NCBI GenBank assembly: GCA_038246785.1
Contig: JBBRVP010000016.1
Location: 1 to 64,000 of the forward strand
DNA length: 64,000 nt
Direction of reading: 5' to 3'
Source of the DNA: JBBRVP01 sp038246785
GTDB lineage: Bacteria > Actinomycetota > Actinomycetes > Jiangellales > Jiangellaceae
Both the position numbers and the translations under genes were made by a program. Each line of letters starts with the position of its first letter. Position 1 is the first letter of the stretch. Below, in pieces: positions 58,959-64,000 of this stretch. The notes beneath the pieces are model-generated. The model was given only the letters and a program-made list of their open reading frames with translations, did not search any database and was not told the DNA's origin.

Positions 58959-60098
58959 TCAGGCCTGCGGTGGCCGGTATCCCGTCGGATCGGGGCCGAG
59001 GTCGACTATCGCCGCCACCGTGCCACCCCCGTCTGGACCCTGATGCGCAGCCGACACCGAGACGAACGCCGCGGGGTCGCCGGTGACCGACGCCGTGATA
59101 CCCCCGACACAGGACTTGATCTGGCGGTGCCAGTGGACGTCGGAGTCGTCGAGCATCGCGTTGCGGCGTCCACGCACCTGGCCGTCCTGGCTGGCTTCGC
59201 ACTTGAGGAACACGTTGACCAGCCGGCCGTCGAGGTCGCTCCAGTGCGGGCGCACGGGCAGCTCGAGGCCGGCGTCGCGCATCGCCTCCCAGACCCCGTC
59301 GGCGTCGAGCGCGTCGCGCATGACGGAGTGACCGATCCGGTAGCGGCCACCGACGCCGCGCGCATTGCCGACGACGACGATCTGAGCCTGGTCGAGCTCG
59401 ACGCCGCTGGAGCATGAGGCGACCGAGGAGTAGAGGCTGCGGTCATGCATGACCTGCTCGTCGGTCGGCATGTCGATCTCGCCGAGCGCGACGGCGACGC
59501 CGAGCGCGGTGCACCCGTTGGACAGGTCCATCGACTCGTGGGTGTGCTCGGTCCACACCGTCTTACCGCGGCTCTTCGCGTCGCGGATGGTGGAGATGGT
59601 CAGCAGCGGCGTCTTGGTCTGCACGTAGTGCACGTCGGCCGGGTCGGTGATGCCGGCCCGCTCCATCGCCACCCGCACGGCGGCCGCCACCTTCTCGACC
59701 ATCGCAGTACGCCCGATGTCCTCGGGCAGCAGGTGCTCGCTCATGGCGAAGCCCACGGTGAGCCGGGGCTCATCGGTCTGCTCCACGCGGTCGGCCGCGA
59801 CGGTGGCGAACACGGTCGCGTGCGGGCTCAGCACGCCGTCCGTACCGCCGGACCAGACGATCGGGACCTGCCGTACCTCCTCCACCGTCCGCGAGCCCTT
59901 GGCGACGAGCACCTCGCGGAACGCCCGGTCGGCGATGATCCGGGTGTAGTCGTTGACGCCGCCGTTGCCCTCGGTCTTGCCGATGACCGCGACGACGCGG
60001 TCGGCGTCGAGGACGCCACCGTCGATGAGCCGCTCGAGCTCCGAGGCGTCGGAGACGCTGTGCAGAGGGACCTTGCGGACCTCGATGGCGTCGGGCAC
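58959..60098 (-). CDS. Ring-opening amidohydrolase (cyanuric acid amidohydrolase/barbiturase family)
   Basis: Protein of 379 residues with the three-repeat plan of this family. Repeat landmarks: VAVIGKTEGNGGVNDYTRII, IVWSGGTDGVLSPHATVFAT, VHYVQTKTPLLTISTI, SSVASCSSGVELDQAQIVVV and VSVSAAHQGPDGGGTVAAIV, giving the Ser-Lys dyad candidates in each repeat. The family hydrolyses cyanuric acid or barbiturate; sequence does not tell which. It is the third gene of a unit with carbamate kinase and a CoA transferase. Confidence 0.87.
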   Translation of the reverse strand: MPDAIEVRKVPLHSVSDASELERLIDGGVLDADRVVAVIGKTEGNGGVNDYTRIIADRAFREVLVAKGSRTVEEVRQVPIVWSGGTDGVLSPHATVFATVAADRVEQTDEPRLTVGFAMSEHLLPEDIGRTAMVEKVAAAVRVAMERAGITDPADVHYVQTKTPLLTISTIRDAKSRGKTVWTEHTHESMDLSNGCTALGVAVALGEIDMPTDEQVMHDRSLYSSVASCSSGVELDQAQIVVVGNARGVGGRYRIGHSVMRDALDADGVWEAMRDAGLELPVRPHWSDLDGRLVNVFLKCEASQDGQVRGRRNAMLDDSDVHWHRQIKSCVGGITASVTGDPAAFVSVSAAHQGPDGGGTVAAIVDLGPDPTGYRPPQA

Positions 60099-60116
60099 GG
60101 GGCGGCTCCTTCGGGC

Positions 60117-61058
60117 TCAGGGGATGTGTGGGACGACGACCGTGCCGACCTTGCCGGCCACCGCGTCGGCGATGCGGTCGAGGGACGTGATCACCGTACG
60201 GGCTCCGCCACGCTCGACGAAGCGGGCCGCCGCCTCCACCTTGGGGCCCATGCTGCCGCTGGCGAAGTGCCCCTCCGCGGCGAGCCGGCGCAGCTCAGCG
60301 ACATCCACCCGGCCGAGGGGTCGCGCGTCCGGCGTACCCCAGCCGACGACGGCGGCCTCGACGTCGGTGGCGATGACGAGGACCTCGGCGTCGACTGCCC
60401 GGGCGAGCAGCGCGGCACCGAGGTCCTTGTCGATGACCGCCTCGACCCCGCGCAGCGAGCCGTCGGGCTCGCGCACCACCGGGATGCCGCCGCCACCGTT
60501 GGCCACGACCAGGAATCCGGCGGCCACGAGGGACTTCACCGCAGCGGCGTCGAGGATCTCCAGGGGCTCCGGCGAGGCCACGACCCGCCGCCAGCCGCGC
60601 TCCCCCCGGTCCTCCCACGTCTGGCCGTGGCCGATCAGCAGCTTCGCCTCGTCCGCGGGAAGGTAGCGGCCGACCGGCTTGGTGGGGCGGGTGAAACCGG
60701 GGTCGTCGCCGTCGACGAGCGCCCGCGTGACGAGCGCTGCCGTCCGCCGGTCGAGCCCACGTCGGGCGAGCGCGGCGTCGAGAGCGTCGAGCAGGATGAG
60801 CCCGAGGGTGCCTTGGGTCTGCGCTCCGCACCAGTCCAGCGGCACCGGTGGGACGATGGCGGCAGCGAGCTCGTTCTTAACGAGCAGGTTGCCCACCTGC
60901 GGCCCGTTGCCGTGGGTGACGACGACGTCGAAGCCGGCCGCGGCGAGCTCGCCGACCCGCTCCGCCGCCACGGCGGCCGCCGCGATCTGGTCCTCCGCCC
61001 GGGCCCTGCCGTCCGGGCCGGTCATGGCGTTGCCGCCGAGGGCGAGGAGGAGACGCAC
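60117..61058 (-). CDS. arcC: Carbamate kinase
   Basis: Amino-acid-kinase fold enzyme of 313 residues. ALGGNAMTGPDGRARAEDQI, VVVTHGNGPQVGNLLVKNEL, GAQTQGTLGLILLDALDAAL, TRALVDGDDPGFTRPTKPVG and VANGGGGIPVVREPDGSLRG, KDLGAALLARAVDAEVLVIA, GSMGPKVEAAARFVERGG: the full carbamate kinase set. It interconverts carbamoyl phosphate and ADP with carbamate and ATP. 18 bp before the amidohydrolase gene. No arginine deiminase genes are here, so the carbamoyl phosphate probably comes from a different breakdown pathway (inference). Confidence 0.93.
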   Translation of the reverse strand: MRLLLALGGNAMTGPDGRARAEDQIAAAAVAAERVGELAAAGFDVVVTHGNGPQVGNLLVKNELAAAIVPPVPLDWCGAQTQGTLGLILLDALDAALARRGLDRRTAALVTRALVDGDDPGFTRPTKPVGRYLPADEAKLLIGHGQTWEDRGERGWRRVVASPEPLEILDAAAVKSLVAAGFLVVANGGGGIPVVREPDGSLRGVEAVIDKDLGAALLARAVDAEVLVIATDVEAAVVGWGTPDARPLGRVDVAELRRLAAEGHFASGSMGPKVEAAARFVERGGARTVITSLDRIADAVAGKVGTVVVPHIP

Positions 61059-61103
61059 GAGCAGAACCTAGAGGACCACGCTCCGGGTGCGTGGAGCGGG
61101 AGG

Positions 61104-62306
61104 TCAGCCGGCGGCGTCCAGCTCGTCCAGCCACGCCCGCACGCCGGCGTCGTGCTCGCCGAGCCCCGGCGGCGGTCTGTGCTCGCGAACCGTCACCTCC
61201 GTGTCGGCGTCGCTGAAGAAGCGCAGCGGCGGCCCGGGGAGCTCCAGCCGGCCCAGCGTGGGGTGCTCCACGTCGACGACGAGCCCCTGCGAACGCGTCT
61301 GCTCCCAGCCGTAGACCTCGTCGAGGGATCGCACCTGACCTGCGGGCACACCGAGGTCGGCTAGACGAGGCAGCAGCTCGGCCAGGTCGTGCGCGGCGAA
61401 GGCCATCTCGACCGCGGCGATGACCGCGGAGCGGTTGCGCACCCGGTCGGCGTTGCTGGCCATGCCCGCGGCGTCCGGATCGAGGTCGAAGCCGGCGCAG
61501 AACCGCCGCCACAGGGGCTCGCTGCCCACCGCGATCTGCAGCGCCCCGTCGCGGCAGTGGAACAGTCCGTAGGGGCAGATCGAGGGGTGATGGTTGCCCT
61601 GCGCGCGGGGAACCTCGTGGGCGACCGTCCACCGGGCGCCCTGGAAGGCGTGCACGCCGACGATCGCGGCCAGCAGCGACGTCCGCACCACCTGGCCGCG
61701 GCCGGTGTGCTCGCGTTCGAAGAGCGCAGCCAGGACGCCGTACGCGCCGTACATTCCCGCCAGCAGGTCGGCGATCGGGACACCGACCCGTTGTGGGTCG
61801 TCCGGCCCGGGCCCGGTGAGCGACATCAGGCCGCCCTCACCCTGCGCGATCTGGTCGTAGCCGGCCCGGTCGCCCTCCGGCCCGCCGTGGCCGAAGCCGC
61901 TGATCGACAGCACCACAAGGCGCGGGTTGAGCTCGTGCAGCCGACCGATGTCGAAGCCGAGCCGGTCGAGGACGCCGGGCCGGAAGTTCTCCAGCAGGAC
62001 ATCGGCCCGGCGGACCAACCGGGTGAGCACGTCGTGACCGTCTTCGCTCTTGAGGTCGAGAGTGATCGACTCCTTGTTGCGGTTGCACGACAGGTAGTAG
62101 GTCGACACGAGACCGTCGGCGGGGCCGACGAACGGCGGCCCCCAGCCCCTAGTGTCGTCACCGCCGCCGGGACTCTCGACCTTGATGACGCGCGCCCCGA
62201 GGTCGCCCAGCATCATCCCCGCGTGCGGGCCGGCGAGCGCCCGGGTGAGGTCGACGACGACGGTGCCGTCGAGGGGGCCGGCCGGCGGGCCGGCGTCACT
62301 AGCCAC
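61104..62306 (-). CDS. CoA-transferase family III (CaiB/BaiF-like)
   Basis: Protein of 400 residues. Start GPLDGTVVVDLTRALAGPHA, GMMLGDLGARVIKVESPGGG with the family D-x-GA-x-VIKVE, YYLSCNRNKESITLDLK, VLLENFRPGVLDRLGFDIGR (family N-F-R-P-G), YDQIAQGEGGLMSLTG and RGQVVRTSLLAAIVG. Catalytic Asp region fits GDGxA in VADLLAGMYG. GTG start. It moves CoA between carboxylic acids; partner acid unknown. The gene overlaps the end of the membrane-protein gene by 8 bp and is 45 bp from arcC. Confidence 0.88.
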   Translation of the reverse strand: MASDAGPPAGPLDGTVVVDLTRALAGPHAGMMLGDLGARVIKVESPGGGDDTRGWGPPFVGPADGLVSTYYLSCNRNKESITLDLKSEDGHDVLTRLVRRADVLLENFRPGVLDRLGFDIGRLHELNPRLVVLSISGFGHGGPEGDRAGYDQIAQGEGGLMSLTGPGPDDPQRVGVPIADLLAGMYGAYGVLAALFEREHTGRGQVVRTSLLAAIVGVHAFQGARWTVAHEVPRAQGNHHPSICPYGLFHCRDGALQIAVGSEPLWRRFCAGFDLDPDAAGMASNADRVRNRSAVIAAVEMAFAAHDLAELLPRLADLGVPAGQVRSLDEVYGWEQTRSQGLVVDVEHPTLGRLELPGPPLRFFSDADTEVTVREHRPPPGLGEHDAGVRAWLDELDAAG

Positions 62307-62595
62307 GGCGGTAGGCCGGGACGTCGGCGCGGCGCCGCCACCCGCCGCCGTAGGAGCCCAGGTCGACGAGGAAAGCCAGGGCGACGAAGAACCAGTCGAT
62401 GCCTGCGACGTCGCCGGTGCCCCACGAGAGCAGGACGAACACCAGCGTCGTGTACGGCAGGAGCAGCCAACCGAGAAAGGCGAGCAGCAGGCGCCCGTCG
62501 AACGCCCGGCTGATCTCGTTGTTGAACAACGCCATCAGGGCGAGAGCGATCCGGGGCACGAACGCGCCCAGCAGCAGGACGAAGCAACCGCACAC
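62299..62595 (-). CDS. Small membrane protein
   Basis: Protein of 98 residues, GTG start at 62595 with GAGGAGAAGAAG upstream. Three hydrophobic segments: CFVLLLGAFVPRIALALMAL, LLLAFLGWLLLPYTTLVFVL and FFVALAFLVDLGSYGGGW. The pattern GCFVLLL...PR..L...F...I...F and LLPYTTL is familiar from small actinobacterial membrane proteins of unknown role. The TAG stop lies just inside the CoA transferase gene start. Confidence 0.78.
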   Translation of the reverse strand: MCGCFVLLLGAFVPRIALALMALFNNEISRAFDGRLLLAFLGWLLLPYTTLVFVLLSWGTGDVAGIDWFFVALAFLVDLGSYGGGWRRRADVPAYRRG

Positions 62596-62680
62596 GCTCT
62601 TCTTCTCCTCAGTCCGCGAGATGGGCTGGCAGGACGGTAGCGCGTACGTCGTCACGTCGCGGTAGACCGGGCCAGGACGC

Positions 62681-62857
62681 GGGGTGACCGCCTTCGCGGA
62701 CGGGGTCGGGTGCCACGGCGGACTCGGCGGGTGGCAGGATCGCGCGATGCTCGTCTGGCCCGCCCACTGGCCGGCACCCGCAGGGCGGGTGGTCGGCGCC
62801 GACGCGCTGCACCGCGTGCTCGTTGGCCGGCCGGAGCGGCTCGGCCACCGCGCCGGC
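62681..62857 (+). pseudogene. C-terminal fragment of a second holin-phosphodiesterase
   Basis: The plus strand reads VTAFADGVGCHGGLGGWQDR, AMLVWPAHWPAPAGRVVGAD and ALHRVLVGRPERLGHR. This aligns closely with the C-terminus of the fusion protein at 7030-9171 (VGCHGGLGGWQDRALLVWPV, ...RIVGADAVHRQLVGWLEHLG). Only about 60 residues remain and the holin and most of the phosphodiesterase domain are missing, so it is a decayed remnant or the edge of a deletion. It abuts the spermidine-synthase-like gene. Confidence 0.75.
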
Positions 62858-62892
62858 CCGCCTTCTCGTCCTGAGCCTTCCCTACCGACAGG

Positions 62893-64000
62893 ATGACCCC
62901 CGTGACAGTCCGCCGCAGGCTGCTCCTCGGCAGCTTCCTCATGCTCTTCCTCGAGCTGGCGCTCATCCGCTGGACCGGCGCCAACGTCATCCACCTCGGC
63001 TACCTCGCCAACTTCGTGCTGCTCGGCTCGTTCCTCGGCGTCGGCCTCGGGTTCCTGCGTGCGCGGGCCGCCCGCGACCTGACGAAGTGGTCGCCACTCG
63101 TGCTCGGCGTCCTCGTCGCGTTCGTCGGGTTGTTTCCGATCACGGTCGACCGGGGCAGCGCCGACGTCCTGTACTTCACCTCGGTCAGTGCTGGTGGGCC
63201 GCCACCGTGGCTGGCTCTGCCGCTGATCTTCCTGGCCGTGGCGGCGGTCATGGCCGGTCCCGGTGAGATGGTCGGACGCTGCTTCCGGGAGATGGCCGGC
63301 CTCGACGCCTACCGGCTCGATTTGATCGGGAGCCTGGCCGGGATCGGCGCCTTCACGCTGCTGGCCTTCCTGCGTGCCCCGTCGGTCGTGTGGGGCGCCG
63401 TCGTGGCCGTCTGCTACATCGTCTTGTTGCGCCGCCGGCTGCCGCTGGCGTCCTGGGCGGCGCTCGCCGCCGTCGTGGGCGTGCTCGCCGCGGAGAGCCT
63501 GGCCAGCGGGGTGAGCTGGTCGCCGTACTACAAGGTGCGCACACAGGAGGTCACCACCGCCGGCAAGGAGTCGCTCAACATCTCGGTCAACGGCATCCCG
63601 CACCAGAACACCAAGCCGGTTTCGCGGCTCCTGAAAGACGAGCGGTACGTGCTGCCGTACGAGCGGCTGACCGGCATCGATCTCGACCGGGTGCTCGTCA
63701 TCGGCGCTGGCAACGGCAACGACGTGGCAATGGCCCTGTACCAGGGAGCCCGTCATGTCGACGCAGTCGAGATCGACCCGCGCCTGCTGGAGATCGGCCG
63801 CGAGCGTCACCCCGACCACCCCTACGACGACCCCCGGGTGACCACCCACATCGACGACGGCCGCGCGTTCCTCGAACGCAGCAACGAGCGCTACGACCTC
63901 GTCGTGTTCGCACTGCCTGACTCGCTGACGCTGCTGACCGGGGCCGCCTCGATCAGGCTGGAGAGCTACCTGTTCACCGAGGAGGCCCTGCGCACCGTTG
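62893..64000 (+). CDS. Spermidine-synthase-like membrane protein (3' end cut by window)
   Basis: At least 369 residues. The N-terminal half has six or seven membrane helices (LLLGSFLMLFLELALIRWTG, YLANFVLLGSFLGVGLGFL, WSPLVLGVLVAFVGLFPITV, WLALPLIFLAVAAVMAGPGE). The C-terminal half, from about residue 220, is a SpeE-like Rossmann domain: VLVIGAGNGNDVAMALYQGA, VDAVEIDPRLLEIGRERHPD, THIDDGRAFLERS, YDLVVFALPDSLTLLTG. The canonical GGG.G motif is GAGNGND here. Such fusions are common in bacteria, mostly of unknown substrate. ATG at 62893 or GTG at 62902. Frame open to 64000. Confidence 0.87.
   Translation, partial: MTPVTVRRRLLLGSFLMLFLELALIRWTGANVIHLGYLANFVLLGSFLGVGLGFLRARAARDLTKWSPLVLGVLVAFVGLFPITVDRGSADVLYFTSVSAGGPPPWLALPLIFLAVAAVMAGPGEMVGRCFREMAGLDAYRLDLIGSLAGIGAFTLLAFLRAPSVVWGAVVAVCYIVLLRRRLPLASWAALAAVVGVLAAESLASGVSWSPYYKVRTQEVTTAGKESLNISVNGIPHQNTKPVSRLLKDERYVLPYERLTGIDLDRVLVIGAGNGNDVAMALYQGARHVDAVEIDPRLLEIGRERHPDHPYDDPRVTTHIDDGRAFLERSNERYDLVVFALPDSLTLLTGAASIRLESYLFTEEALRTV

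Overview
The window is high-GC DNA, densely coded, with many GTG starts and 4-base ATGA/GTGA gene overlaps. It carries a mycothiol biosynthesis gene (mshB), a DUF3263 gene, CIRCE-controlled groEL and several families typical of actinobacteria (DUF6325, DUF4031, MalT-like LuxR regulators). This points to Actinomycetota; I would not go below phylum with confidence. There are no rRNA or tRNA genes, no recognisable transposase and no CRISPR array.

Layout. 1-4690: minus-strand operon of a GMC oxidoreductase (cut by the window edge), a type II NADH dehydrogenase and a GH15 glycosidase. 4987-20642: an unusual stress/envelope island. It holds two DUF6325 genes, each beside a small basic protein (one with a SHOCT tail, one without), a DUF1269 membrane protein, a holin-phosphodiesterase fusion, DUF2252, a protein with an internally duplicated domain, two MalT-type LuxR regulators, a BASS-like transporter, glutamate decarboxylase and a K+ channel. 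20671-26175: secreted DUF1906/SH3 protein, M20 peptidase, DinB-like, HD, DUF4031 and CutC genes. 26185-36722: tandem repeats, a mechanosensitive-channel-like protein, metX-metY, a frameshifted membrane gene, DUF1697, an antitoxin relic, groEL, and MoaD/ThiS plus thrC behind a SAM-I riboswitch. 37460-40636: trehalose genes otsB and otsA around LytR_C and DUF3263 genes. 41623-42618: a graveyard of DddA-like (SCP1.201) deaminase toxin tails with an intact Imm1-type immunity gene. 42927-50102: mshB, a geranylgeranyl-reductase-type flavoprotein, an M14 carboxypeptidase and a two-component system. 50199-56009: a five-gene peptide ABC importer operon. 56530-64000: GNAT, MFS, zinc-ribbon, ring-opening amidohydrolase, carbamate kinase and CoA-transferase genes, a fragment of a second holin-phosphodiesterase, and a spermidine-synthase-like membrane protein cut by the window end.

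What stands out: (1) GroEL has a 26-residue tandem duplication that repeats the ATP-site GDGTTT motif; the two copies are only about 79% identical in DNA. (2) Three frameshifted C-terminal tails of a DddA-like deaminase surround an Imm1 gene, one inverted. (3) A SAM-I riboswitch precedes threonine synthase rather than a methionine gene. (4) A nearly identical 70-bp two-hairpin element sits in two divergent promoter regions, and a related GATCAAGGAGAAG hairpin sits between two convergent gene pairs. (5) The 5-20.6 kb island looks like a coherent but undescribed stress module.
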